Source: Protofrankia sp963555925
GTDB taxonomy: Bacteria; Actinomycetota; Actinomycetes; Frankiales; Frankiaceae
Length of the DNA stretch: 64,000 nucleotides
Direction: 5' to 3'
Assembly: GCA_963555925.1 (NCBI GenBank)
Contig: CAUVXJ010000098.1
Span: 62,001-126,000 of the forward strand
The notes under the pieces are model-generated. The model was not told where the DNA came from and ran no database searches. It saw only the letters and a program-made list of their open reading frames with translations. The translations under genes and the position numbers were made by a program. Shown here piece by piece: positions 34,427 to 43,440 of this stretch (the stretch's first letter is position 1; each line of letters starts with the position of its first letter).

Positions 34427-35825
34427 CGTACTGCTGAACCTTGTCCGACCCCGACACCATGTCACTGTTCGAGTCTTCACCGACGATGACAAGCTTGTAG
34501 CCTTTGTCCTCTTCCTGGCGCCACTGACCGCCGACCAGAGGTGTCTTCGCGACATTCTTGGGGATGTTCACCAAGCTACCGAAGGCAATCGGCCCGACGA
34601 TCGTGTTCATATGCAGCTTCCCGATGGTCGCCGCGAGTGCCGCCCGATCACCGAGGGAGCCGGCCTGAACCAGCGCCTCGGTGGCAACCTCGTAGAGCCC
34701 GTGGACGAAGCCAAGGGTCTGCAGCCACGGCTTGCCGGTCTTCGCTGTGAAGTCGTCCGCGAGCACCTGGGGGGTCGCTCCCGTCAACGAACTGCGGAAA
34801 CGGTGGGCGGGCGACCACCAGACCTCGGTGCCGAGGTTGTTCGCATTCGTTCCGAGGTCCAGAACCGATGCCGGGAACAGCAACGCCTTCGCCACCGTGA
34901 TGATCTTCGGCTTGAAGTCCTGCTTCGCGGCCTCGCGCCAGAACAGGGCAAAGTCCGACGCCGGCAGCACGCCGGTCAGGATCTCCACTCCCCTGGTTTT
35001 GAACTGGCTCACGATGGCGGAGAAATCCGTTGTACCGGCCGGTATGGCGGGTTGGGCGACCAGCGAGTAACCACGCGCGGAAACAGCTTGCGGAAAGACG
35101 CCTGCGAACGCCCTGCCATCGGGGTCATCCGGCCACAGTGCGCCGATCTTCTTGTTGGTGCTGACCTGCGCCCACATCCCCAGGTAAACCTTGATCACAT
35201 CCTCCAGACCCCAGAAGAAGTGATAGGTCCACTTGAACGGCTTCGCCGGGTCACCGCCGCGCCCGGAGAACCACGACTGCCACGGAGCCGCCGTGGAGAT
35301 GCACGGTACCTCGTTCGCTTCGCACTGGTCCGCAACCGGGTTGACGGTGTCCAGCGTCGACCCGACCAGTACGACGTCCACGCCGTCGATGAAAATCAAG
35401 TCGCTGGCCGCCTGAGCCGCCCTGGTCTCGTCAGACTGGCTGTCCCGAAAAATGATGTCCACCGGGTGCGTCCGAGTACCAATGGTCAAACCACGTCGGT
35501 AGAAGGAACGCATCGCCTCGGTGACATACTTGTCTGCGACACCGAACGCGGCCAGCGCTCCGGTTTGCGGGCTCACATAGCCGATGCGGACGGATCTCGA
35601 CGCAGTCGATCCGTCGGAGCCGCCACTGCATGCGGCCAGCGGTAGGGCGGCAGCCGTCATTCCGGCCAAGCCCAGCAACTTCCGGCGGTCCAGCGAACCA
35701 CTCCCCCAACCATCCGGCCGGACTGGGACCACCTGAGGCAGGCGGGTCGTGGCGCAGACGCCGGAATCCGAAAGGCTGCCAGGTCGTACCGGGTCAGCGC
35801 CGGTCACACGGTCAGATCGGAGCAT
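34422..35825 (-). CDS. Periplasmic-binding lipoprotein, branched-chain amino acid/urea type
   Basis: A type-I periplasmic binding protein of about 467 residues for an ABC importer. The export signal combines a twin-Arg segment (LDRRKLLGLAGMTAA) with a lipobox ending LPLAAC. The mature protein starts SVRIGYVSPQTGALAAFG, the usual LivJ/UrtA opening, and contains IFRDSQSDETRAAQAASDLI. No permease or ATPase genes are adjacent, so it is an orphan binding protein. The start is tentative: ATG 35825 is used, although the frame stays open to 36074 through a dispersed repeat. The ligand is not readable. Confidence 0.82.
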   Translation of the reverse strand: MLRSDRVTGADPVRPGSLSDSGVCATTRLPQVVPVRPDGWGSGSLDRRKLLGLAGMTAAALPLAACSGGSDGSTASRSVRIGYVSPQTGALAAFGVADKYVTEAMRSFYRRGLTIGTRTHPVDIIFRDSQSDETRAAQAASDLIFIDGVDVVLVGSTLDTVNPVADQCEANEVPCISTAAPWQSWFSGRGGDPAKPFKWTYHFFWGLEDVIKVYLGMWAQVSTNKKIGALWPDDPDGRAFAGVFPQAVSARGYSLVAQPAIPAGTTDFSAIVSQFKTRGVEILTGVLPASDFALFWREAAKQDFKPKIITVAKALLFPASVLDLGTNANNLGTEVWWSPAHRFRSSLTGATPQVLADDFTAKTGKPWLQTLGFVHGLYEVATEALVQAGSLGDRAALAATIGKLHMNTIVGPIAFGSLVNIPKNVAKTPLVGGQWRQEEDKGYKLVIVGEDSNSDMVSGSDKVQQYG

Positions 35826-36037
35826 GGGACCTGATCCTGCCGCACCCGGGTTGAAACCTGGGCACTGGGTCCCGGTCGACCTACGGACGGGAGATCCAAG
35901 AGGGCTGTTTTGCTCCGAACCATCGTGCATTGTCACCCGATGTTCCGGGGCGCGGCCCGGCCACCTGAGCGGATGGCCCCCGGCCCTGACCCCGCCCCGG
36001 CCGCCGCCGCCGTGCGACGTGGCGGCCCGGGGCACTG

Positions 36038-36077
36038 GGTGTGCACAAAAAACCATGATTTCAGTTGATCGCACACC
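36038..36077. repeat. GATCATG hairpin-repeat family copy embedding a stop codon
   Basis: GGTGTGC at 36038-36044 pairs with GCACACC at 36071-36077; ACAAAAAACCATGATT and TTGATC lie in the loop. The TGA stop of the next gene (36063-36061) and its last three codons fall inside the element. Confidence 0.65.
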
Positions 36078-38577
36078 ACCGGTTGCTCCCGTCCTCGAAT
36101 GTCAGACCACCCACGTCCTTGCCGGCGTTACCCTCGTGTAGCCGATTGATGAACAGCGCCTTGACATCCTTGAGCGGCCCTCCGGTGAACTGAACATCGG
36201 CGAAGATCTGGGCGTCGGTACTCAGGCTGTTCTTGGCGATGGCGTAGGTGCCCTGTTGACCGTTCCACGTGTAGATACCGCGCCCGACTGGGACGACAAG
36301 CTTGTCCGCCAGCGCAGTCAGCGGTTTGAGGTCCGAGTTGTCGCTCTGATAGCAGCGGTAGGTTCCGTCGACCAGCGCCTGACCAGCGGCTGCGTCGGGG
36401 TTACTCGTCGTCGGCGTCAGCGAACCCCCAGGACGCGAGGTGGGCGCCACCGGCGTCAGAGCCTGATCCGACTCGCCCTTCCCGCCGATCAGCACGACGT
36501 ACACGCCGATCGCGACGAGTGACACCAACGCGGCGACGATCAGCGGGCCCACCCACCCGTGTCGATAGCGCGCGACGAGCCCGGACGGGTAGTCGCCGTC
36601 CTCATCAACATCGTCCTCGAGATCTGCGTCAAGATCGCTATCGACGTCGTCGGCCAGATCGGCATCGAAGCCGGTCCGGCTGGTCGCGCCGGGCCGGTAG
36701 CCGGGCCGACTGTCGCCGCGCTTCGTGGCGAGAGTCGCCCGACCGTTCGAGGCCCGACGGCCTTCCTTCGCGCCCGTTCGTGGCATGCCTGCACTCGCGC
36801 CGGTCGACGACACCCGTCCAGGGGATACTCGCGGTGGCGCCGTGCCGCCACGGTCCACCTTCTTCCGAACAGTGGTGGACGGTTTCCAACCCCCGTCGTC
36901 CTCGTCACTTTCCGGCGCGGGCTCCACCCTCAGGGCCTCGGTCATCGCCGCCTCCGCTGGCGGACGGGACGGATGCGCGGGCGGCGGCACGACGTGGGAC
37001 AGCGGGTCGTCGTCCCACGGGGAGAGACCGGGCGAAGGGTGCGGCACACCGGCGAAGCCCGCCTCACCAGAAGCCCGCCCGGAAGGACCGTCACGGTCCA
37101 GCTCGGGTGTGCCGATCGCATGGGTCGCTGACGCGGGCAGAGCCAGCGGCGGAGCGGACGCCGCGGACGTGGGCGGCGGGCTTAAGGGTGTCCGCGGCGG
37201 AGCAAGCGGATCGACGCCCGGTGCGGCAGGACTCCAGTGAGCCGGCGGGAGGATCGCGGCACGGCCGCCGGTATCCCGCCGTCCGCCTGCGGCCGGCGAG
37301 TGCCCCTCCGGTGGCGCGTAGACGCGCCCATCCGGGCCGGTACGACGGGGAACCTGCCGGGCGGGCGTATAACCGGAGTATCCTGTTACGCGACTTTCGA
37401 CCCGATTCGCATTGCCGGTATCGGTGGCCGGATCCACGACCGCGGCGGCATCGCGTCCATCGGAACCACCGCGCCCGGATCCTGGGTAGCCGGAAGGATG
37501 GCGGCCGGCAAGCCCATAACCGTTCGTGCCCTGGGGAGGGCTCTGGCTGTTCGACCCACCGTAGCCGCTCGCAGCACCATAGCCGTTCGACCCGCCATAG
37601 CCGTTCACCTGTTGATCACCGGCGGAACCATTCACGCCACCAACGGCTCCGACTGTCGGCGGACCTCCGGAGCCGCCGGCCCCGTACCCGCCGGATCCCC
37701 GCCCTGCAGGAGAGCCGGAGTGCCCCCCGAACCCTCGGGGGGTCTGCGAACCGGTCGTCGGATCGCCGGCCAGCCGGTCGGCGAGCACGCCGGTGGCGCT
37801 TTCCGGTGGCCGGGATGCCGGCGGACTGAATGTGCCCTGGCCAACGGCGGGGAACGACGTCGGCCGGCCGTCGGCCTGCGGCCGGTTACGACTGGCGTCG
37901 GCAGCGCTGACACCGCTGGGACGGCCGGACCCGAAGCCGCGGGGGGCTCCAGACTGGCGCTCACCTGTAGCGGGCTCCGAGCCAGCGCTCGGACCCGCAG
38001 GCGAGGGCTGCCAGGAAGGACCGTGGCCGCGCTCGGACCGCCCATTATCAACGTTACCCACCGACAGGTCCCACTGCCCGTTGCCGTGCCCGCTGGGCGC
38101 GCCCCGCCCGGGATCGACCGGGGTCCGCGAGTCGCCCGTCCACGGAATGCGATTCCTTGGATTCGGTGAGTGCTCAACAGGTGGGTACGTGGCGAAGGCT
38201 GGTCGGTCATGGGTGGAGGAGACATCGAAAGGATCGAGCGGTACCGGAGCTGGGGCCGGTCGAATGAACGAATCCGAGTCGGACCGCCCATCGGGTTCGC
38301 GGGCCGGCGCTTGGTCCGTCGGGCCGGTCATCGCCCAGGCTGACGCCGGATCAGGCTGCTGGTACGACCGCTCGCCACCTTCGCCGACCCGCTCCACCGC
38401 GAAGAAGTCGTCGGTGTGCCGTGCTGATGATCCGGATCGCTCGGGTGGCCCTGTCACGGGCCCACCCGTATCGCCGGGATCACCGGCCGCCGTCCGCGGA
38501 CGCCACGTCTTGGCACCACCGTCCCAAACCCACGCGCCATCGTCGCTCAACCAGCGCCCGAAGTCGTCGGTGGGCAT
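36061..38577 (-). CDS. Disordered membrane-anchored protein with N-terminal GRWxSDDGA motif
   Basis: A protein of about 838 residues of unknown function. The N-terminus is DFGRWLSDDGAWVWDGGAKT, a short Trp-rich motif shared with the neighbouring gene. About 600 residues of Pro/Gly/Ser-rich sequence follow, with NGYGGSNGYG repeats. An acidic stretch and one transmembrane helix (GPLIVAALVSLVAIGVYVVL) come next. The extracytoplasmic domain of about 110 residues has two Cys (TYRCYQSDNSD and NRWCAIN). The start is ATG at 38577. The layout suggests a cytoplasmic scaffold linked to an external sensor domain; this is inference. Confidence 0.7.
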   Translation of the reverse strand: MPTDDFGRWLSDDGAWVWDGGAKTWRPRTAAGDPGDTGGPVTGPPERSGSSARHTDDFFAVERVGEGGERSYQQPDPASAWAMTGPTDQAPAREPDGRSDSDSFIRPAPAPVPLDPFDVSSTHDRPAFATYPPVEHSPNPRNRIPWTGDSRTPVDPGRGAPSGHGNGQWDLSVGNVDNGRSERGHGPSWQPSPAGPSAGSEPATGERQSGAPRGFGSGRPSGVSAADASRNRPQADGRPTSFPAVGQGTFSPPASRPPESATGVLADRLAGDPTTGSQTPRGFGGHSGSPAGRGSGGYGAGGSGGPPTVGAVGGVNGSAGDQQVNGYGGSNGYGAASGYGGSNSQSPPQGTNGYGLAGRHPSGYPGSGRGGSDGRDAAAVVDPATDTGNANRVESRVTGYSGYTPARQVPRRTGPDGRVYAPPEGHSPAAGGRRDTGGRAAILPPAHWSPAAPGVDPLAPPRTPLSPPPTSAASAPPLALPASATHAIGTPELDRDGPSGRASGEAGFAGVPHPSPGLSPWDDDPLSHVVPPPAHPSRPPAEAAMTEALRVEPAPESDEDDGGWKPSTTVRKKVDRGGTAPPRVSPGRVSSTGASAGMPRTGAKEGRRASNGRATLATKRGDSRPGYRPGATSRTGFDADLADDVDSDLDADLEDDVDEDGDYPSGLVARYRHGWVGPLIVAALVSLVAIGVYVVLIGGKGESDQALTPVAPTSRPGGSLTPTTSNPDAAAGQALVDGTYRCYQSDNSDLKPLTALADKLVVPVGRGIYTWNGQQGTYAIAKNSLSTDAQIFADVQFTGGPLKDVKALFINRLHEGNAGKDVGGLTFEDGSNRWCAIN

Positions 38578-38655
38578 GTCCTGCCCCCCAGGTAAAGGGC
38601 GTATATGCCCATGAACCGCGAAAAAACGGATGGACCCAGCATACACCAGCCTTCA

Positions 38656-39888
38656 TCATCCGACGCTCGCGCACTGGTCTGCGATCTCACGAACGACCCT
38701 GGTCGAGTCGGGGGCATTAACATTGTTGTTGAACGCGAGATACTGATCCTCCGGGTAGGTGGCTTCCAGCTTCTCCAACGTGCATGTGCAGTATGTCCGC
38801 AGTCCTCCGCTGACCTGGACGCACTCATCCAGATAGGCCGCGCGTACCGGCTCGGAGTACCGCCGGGGTGATCCCGCCGAAGGGCGCGCTGTAACCGTGG
38901 CAGGTACCTTGGCTACGGTGTTCTTGTCGTCCCAGCCAAAAGCGAGCCACCCACCGAGGCCGAGCAGAAGCGCCAGAACCGCCGCTCCGGTGACGAGCGC
39001 GGGACGCGGCAGCGATGTCACACCCCGCCGCATCGTGCCGACGTTCCCACCGACATCGCCGCTCGGCGGGTTGAATCGGGCTCGTCGGGTCCTCGCCGAG
39101 GCACGTCGCCGACGCCCCTGCGTACGCGCGCCGCCAGCCTGGATACGGCTTCGAGGCTCGAGATCCCCGACACCGTCGGCAGAGGCGTATTCGTTGCGGT
39201 CGTGTTCTGCGGGATCCCATCCGGGGACCGCCGCCTTATGATCATCCAGGCCATGCCGGACCGGGTTCCATGGCATCTCCTCGCCGCCCTGGCCCGCACC
39301 GCCCTGGCCCGCACCGCCCTGGCCTTGGCCCTGGCCCGCTGGGATGTCAGCCCCGGCGCGAGCATCGGAGTCGCCCAGGATGTCGACGCCGCCCGTGACC
39401 GCGCCAAGCCATGCTCCGGCAACCGGGTCGGGCGTCCGGACGATGTCCCAGGATCCCGTGTCGCTGTCAGGAACGCCGGCGACGCTCAGGTCGGTGCCGA
39501 TCTGCCCGTCGGCACCGGGCTGTGCCCACTCGCCGGTGTCGGCCTGGCCCCCTGCGGCTGCGTCGGTGCCCGGCCATGAGCCTGCATCCCACCTACCGGT
39601 TCGGACTGGCTGCGGCCAGGTCGTGCCCGCCGCCAGACGGTCGTCGGCCACCGGCGAAGCCGCCGGGTCCCGAGGTGTCGCCGGGTCGTGATGGAGGGAA
39701 ACCACGGAGAAACCGCCGGTGGACTCGACCGAGATGCCATCTGTGGCCGGGCTGGCAGCATCGACGGCAACCGTGAATCCCACCGATCCGGTGGGATGCG
39801 GCACTGACGGCTGCCACGTCTGGGCGGCTTCATCCCAGACGTAGGCGCCGTCATCGCTGACCCAGCGACCGTGCTCGTCGATGCGCAT
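38656..39888 (-). CDS. Paralogous membrane-anchored protein with GRWxSDDGA motif and Cys-rich external domain
   Basis: A 410-residue protein built like its downstream neighbour. The N-terminus is DEHGRWVSDDGAYVWDEAAQ, followed by a long low-complexity cytoplasmic part with GQGGA repeats. One transmembrane helix (ALVTGAAVLALLLGLGGWLA) leads to a compact external domain with five Cys (DECVQVSGG, TYCTCTLEK, and a final DQCASVG). The start is ATG at 39888. The conserved Cys may form disulfides. The function is unknown. Confidence 0.7.
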   Translation of the reverse strand: MRIDEHGRWVSDDGAYVWDEAAQTWQPSVPHPTGSVGFTVAVDAASPATDGISVESTGGFSVVSLHHDPATPRDPAASPVADDRLAAGTTWPQPVRTGRWDAGSWPGTDAAAGGQADTGEWAQPGADGQIGTDLSVAGVPDSDTGSWDIVRTPDPVAGAWLGAVTGGVDILGDSDARAGADIPAGQGQGQGGAGQGGAGQGGEEMPWNPVRHGLDDHKAAVPGWDPAEHDRNEYASADGVGDLEPRSRIQAGGARTQGRRRRASARTRRARFNPPSGDVGGNVGTMRRGVTSLPRPALVTGAAVLALLLGLGGWLAFGWDDKNTVAKVPATVTARPSAGSPRRYSEPVRAAYLDECVQVSGGLRTYCTCTLEKLEATYPEDQYLAFNNNVNAPDSTRVVREIADQCASVG

Positions 39889-40118
39889 GTGTCATCCTTC
39901 GGACCGAAACAGACGCCTCCAGGGTGCCATGCCGTCAGATTGTGGGGTCACCCCGGCATCCGAACCAGACCCGAAATAGCCCTTATGCCCCTATCGTCGT
40001 AAATCATCGGTCGCCGGCGCGATCGGGACCCGGGTCCGGATCCGGGTCCGCCATGCCACGCCGACAGCCCGGCACAGGACGATCGGGGACGCCGGGAAGC
40101 CGACGACGCCCGAAGACC
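39889..40118. other. Intergenic region with no recognised gene
   Basis: This stretch continues into the tandem repeat at 40119. It shows a CGGGTCCGGAT-type direct repeat near 40030-40048 and no credible start with a ribosome site. Confidence 0.45.
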
Positions 40119-40181
40119 GACGAGACCGACGAGACCGACGAGACCGACGAGACCAACGAGACCGACGAGACCGACGAGACC
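40119..40181. repeat. Seven 9-bp tandem repeats
   Basis: GACGAGACC is repeated seven times from 40119 to 40181; one unit has AAC for GAC. The array lies 24 bases beyond the 3' end of guaB3. It stays open in several frames (Asp-Glu-Thr or Gly-Leu-Val), but no gene is evident. Confidence 0.9.
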
Positions 40182-40204
40182 GGGAAGCGGACGATGCCGG
40201 GACG

Positions 40205-41323
40205 CTAACAAAGCGCCGAGGTGACAAGCACCTCTGCCTTCTGCAGCTCCTTCACCGTCGCATAACCGGTGGTCGCCATGGCCGTCCGCAGCGCGCCGGC
40301 CAGATTCAGTGTGCCGGGGTTGACCGCAGCCGGACCCAACAGGATCTCCCGAAGCGTTCCGATGACCGGAACACGCTCCCAGACGCCACGCGGCAACCGT
40401 GAGTGAAGAACATCCATGGACCAGTAACCGCCCCGACCGGGTGCCTCGGCCGCGGCGGCCAGCGGCGTGTCAAGCATCACGGCGTCGGCACCACAGGCGA
40501 TGGCCTTGGCCATGTCACCGCCCGTCCGCATCCCACCGTGGGCGATCACATGGACGTAACGACCACCGGACTCGTCGAGGTATCGCATCCGTGCTCCGGC
40601 CGCGTCTGCGATGGCGGTAGCCATCGGGACCCCGACACCGAGCACCGCGCGGGTCGTGTCCGCGCCTCCTGGCCCGACACCTACGATCACACCGGCGGCA
40701 CCGGTCCGCATCAGATGCAGGGCCGTCGAGAAGGACGCGCAGCCGCCCACCAGAACCGGCACGTCGAGTTCGCCGATGAACCGCTTGAGGTTCAACGGCT
40801 CGCCCGCCCGCGACTGGTGCTCGGCAGACACTGCCGGCGCGTGGATGACCAGCAGGTCGATACCCGCCTCGAGGAGGAACGGGAACAGTGCCGCGACCCG
40901 TTGGGGACGCAGCGCGGCAGCGGTGACGACGCCCGATTCGCGGATCTCCGTCAGACGCTTGACCACCAGCTCCGGTCGGATCGGCGCGGCATAGAGCTCG
41001 CGCAGCCGCCGGGTGGCCGCATCAGCCTCGAGCCCGGAAATCTCCGCCAGGAGCGAATCGGGCTCCTCGTGCCTGCTCCACACGCCCTCCACGTGGACGA
41101 CACCGAGACCACCGAGACCGCCGACGGCCACCGCGCTTGCGGGCGAGGTCACCGCGTCCGCCGGCGCGGTGACGACCGGCAGGTCGAAGCGATAGGCGTC
41201 GATCTCCCATGCCAGCGACACGTCCGCAGGGTCACGGGTCCGCCGCGACGGCACGATACCCAGGGCGTCGAGTCCGAAGGCGACCCGCCCGCTCTTACCG
41301 ATACCGATCTCGACCTCAGCCAC
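40205..41323 (-). CDS. guaB3: GuaB3-family IMP dehydrogenase-related protein
   Basis: A 372-residue TIM-barrel protein of the GuaB3 family, without CBS domains. It keeps the phosphate-binding loop (GVIVGVGPGG) and the substrate-loop pattern RYVHVIAHGGMRTGGDMAKA. At the position of the IMPDH catalytic Cys it reads GGADTTR, so classical IMPDH activity is unlikely; GuaB3 proteins have been reported to act as GMP reductases. The start is GTG at 41323 behind GAGAGGA. It lies downstream of guaB, as in mycobacteria. Confidence 0.93.
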   Translation of the reverse strand: MAEVEIGIGKSGRVAFGLDALGIVPSRRTRDPADVSLAWEIDAYRFDLPVVTAPADAVTSPASAVAVGGLGGLGVVHVEGVWSRHEEPDSLLAEISGLEADAATRRLRELYAAPIRPELVVKRLTEIRESGVVTAAALRPQRVAALFPFLLEAGIDLLVIHAPAVSAEHQSRAGEPLNLKRFIGELDVPVLVGGCASFSTALHLMRTGAAGVIVGVGPGGADTTRAVLGVGVPMATAIADAAGARMRYLDESGGRYVHVIAHGGMRTGGDMAKAIACGADAVMLDTPLAAAAEAPGRGGYWSMDVLHSRLPRGVWERVPVIGTLREILLGPAAVNPGTLNLAGALRTAMATTGYATVKELQKAEVLVTSALC

Positions 41324-41369
41324 TGTGTCCTCTCACCGGGAACCTCTCACCGGGAGCCTGCCACCGAAG

Positions 41370-41399
41370 GTGGGGCCACCGGAAGCCGGGTGGCCCCAC
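41370..41399 (-). terminator. 11-bp stem-loop between guaB and guaB3
   Basis: GTGGGGCCACC at 41370-41380 pairs perfectly with GGTGGCCCCAC at 41389-41399. There is no T-run. It could attenuate or process transcription from guaB into guaB3. Confidence 0.6.
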
Positions 41400-41406
41400 A
41401 CGCTGG

Positions 41407-42957
41407 TCACCGTGCGTTGTAGTTCGGCGCCTCGACAGTCATCTGAATGTCGTGCGGGTGACTCTCCTTGAGCCCGGCCGAGGTGATACGCACCAGCCGG
41501 GCATCCCGCTGAAGGGCGCCGATCGTGGCTGCACCGGTGTACCCCATAGCCGCGCGTAGCCCTCCGACCAGCTGATGGGCAACCGCAGCCAACGGCCCCC
41601 GGTAGGGGACCTGTCCCTCGACACCCTGCGGAACAAGCTTGTCATCGGAGAGAACGTCGTCCTGGAAGTAGCGGTCCTTCGAGTAGGACCGGGCCGGGCC
41701 CCGACTGCGCATCGCACCCAACGACCCCATCCCGCGGTATGCCTTGAACTGCTTACCGTTGATGAAGATCAGCTCACCCGGGCTCTCATCAACCCCGGCC
41801 AGGAGGCTACCAAGCATCACCGTGTCCGCGCCGACGGCGATCGCCTTGGCGATGTCGCCGGAGTACTGCATCCCGCCGTCACCGATCACCGGGACGGCGG
41901 CCTCCCGCACGGCCTGCGCGCACTCATAGATCGCGGTGACCTGCGGGACCCCGACCCCGGCCACCACCCGGGTCGTGCAGATCGAGCCCGGCCCCACCCC
42001 CACCTTGATGGCGTCGGCACCGGCGTCCACCAACGCACGTGCACCTTCCGCGGTCGCGACATTTCCCGCGACCACATCGAGTGGGCTGCCGTCCAATCTG
42101 GCCGGCAGATCGGACTTGATGCGCCGCACCATGTCCAGCACGGCCCGGGAGTGGCCGTGCGCGGTGTCCACCACCAGGAAGTCGACCGCGGCCGCGACAA
42201 GCTCCTGCGCGCGCTTGTACGCGTCCTCCCCCACCCCGATGGCGGCACCGACGACGAGGCGTCCATCCGAGTCCTTGGTGGCCTGCGGATACTGCTCACG
42301 CTTGGTGAAATCCTTGACCGTGATCAGCCCGCGCAGGCGGCCCATGTCGTCCACCAGGGGAAGCTTCTCGATCTTGTGCCGGCGCAACAGCACCAGCGCG
42401 TCGTCCACCGACGCCCCGACTGGTGCCGTGACGAGCGGCATCGGGGTCATGACGTCACGCACCAGCCGGGAATAGTCCCGCTCAAAACGAATATCACGAT
42501 TCGTGACGATGCCCACCAGGTGACCATCCGATTCGGTCACCGGAACCCCGGAAATGCGGTAGCGGGCCATGAGCTCGTTGGCATCCTCGATGGTGGCATC
42601 CGGGCCGCAGGTGATGGGGGTTGTGATCATCCCTGACTCGGAACGCTTGACCATGTCGACCTGCTGCGCCTGGTCGTCGATGGAAAGATTGCGATGCAGG
42701 ACGCCTACGCCTCCCTGCCGCGCCATCGCGATCGCCATCCGCGCCTCGGTGACGGTATCCATCGCCGAGGACAACAACGGAACGGCCAACCGGATGTGCC
42801 GGGACAACCGGCTGGACGTGTCGGCATCCGCCGGCATGATGTCCGATTCCGCCGGGAGTAGCAGCACGTCGTCGAAGGTCAGCCCCAGCATGGCCAGCTT
42901 CGCCGGCAGCATCGGCCCCGGCTCTGACCCGGCCGGCTGGACAATGGGACTGTTCAT
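41407..42957 (-). CDS. guaB: IMP dehydrogenase
   Basis: A 516-residue IMPDH, the NAD-dependent committed step to XMP and GMP. It has an N-terminal barrel start LTFDDVLLLPAESD and two CBS domains (around residues 95-210). The catalytic Cys lies in GPGSICTTR, and the flap Arg-Tyr region is SKDRYFQDDV. The length and all motifs are normal. The start is ATG at 42957. Confidence 0.97.
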   Translation of the reverse strand: MNSPIVQPAGSEPGPMLPAKLAMLGLTFDDVLLLPAESDIMPADADTSSRLSRHIRLAVPLLSSAMDTVTEARMAIAMARQGGVGVLHRNLSIDDQAQQVDMVKRSESGMITTPITCGPDATIEDANELMARYRISGVPVTESDGHLVGIVTNRDIRFERDYSRLVRDVMTPMPLVTAPVGASVDDALVLLRRHKIEKLPLVDDMGRLRGLITVKDFTKREQYPQATKDSDGRLVVGAAIGVGEDAYKRAQELVAAAVDFLVVDTAHGHSRAVLDMVRRIKSDLPARLDGSPLDVVAGNVATAEGARALVDAGADAIKVGVGPGSICTTRVVAGVGVPQVTAIYECAQAVREAAVPVIGDGGMQYSGDIAKAIAVGADTVMLGSLLAGVDESPGELIFINGKQFKAYRGMGSLGAMRSRGPARSYSKDRYFQDDVLSDDKLVPQGVEGQVPYRGPLAAVAHQLVGGLRAAMGYTGAATIGALQRDARLVRITSAGLKESHPHDIQMTVEAPNYNAR

Positions 42958-43134
42958 GGCACCTTCCGTTCACGCCTCGTCACCCGCCGCGCCGATCAAA
43001 CCCGCGTCCCCGCGCGCTGCACGCTCGTCCCACGATCCCATTGAACGGAGAGGAACGCGGTCCCGGCTCCAACTCCAGCCATGGGCGCAGGGACGCGCGG
43101 TCGGGCACCGGCACGGGCTCCAAACTCACATCCT

Positions 43135-43245
43135 AGGACCCATCACAGCCTCCGGGCGCGCGACAAAAAACCATGATCGCACACCCTTTAGCCGGCAGGA
43201 CCCATCACAGCCTCCAGGCGCGCGACAAAAAACCATGATCAACTG
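43135..43245 (-). repeat. Two GATCATG-family elements in a 44-bp direct repeat upstream of guaB
   Basis: AGGACCCATCACAGCCTCC followed by GGCGCGCGACAAAAAACC and ATGATC occurs at 43135-43178 and again at 43197-43240 with one mismatch. The first copy keeps its right arm (GGGCGCGCG 43154-43162 with CGCACACCC 43178-43186, G-T pairs included). In the second copy the right arm is replaced by AACTGAACGG. Confidence 0.85.
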
Positions 43246-43440
43246 AACGGTGAGATCCACCGAAACAACCGATCCAGTACTGAATATGTCGCGCTGCGCA
43301 ATAATCGAGCACCACCGACTACGAGACGGGCGCAAAACGGTGGTCCGGACAGGTCGAAACGTGCAATCCGCACATCGGCCGACGCCTGGAGTCGCCCATC
43401 GGTGCCACTAGGAGGCCGTGTCCGGCGTAGCGTGGTCGGC
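43246..43440. promoter_or_regulatory. Divergent spacer between guaB and DUF5319 genes
   Basis: With 42958-43134 this is the only non-coding DNA in which the guaB and DUF5319 promoters can lie. I see no recognised operator. Confidence 0.3.

Noticed and set aside
34422..36074. Longer start (36074) for the binding lipoprotein
   Set aside because: It would place the first codons in a dispersed repeat and add about 80 Arg/Gly/Pro residues before the signal peptide.
36519..37829. 436-codon plus-strand open frame opposite the disordered membrane protein
   Set aside because: The minus-strand reading has a clear start, membrane helix and paralogue; the plus reading is Arg/Pro-rich noise.
40119..40181. 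CRISPR array
   Set aside because: The 9-bp units are contiguous with no spacers, so it is a simple tandem repeat.
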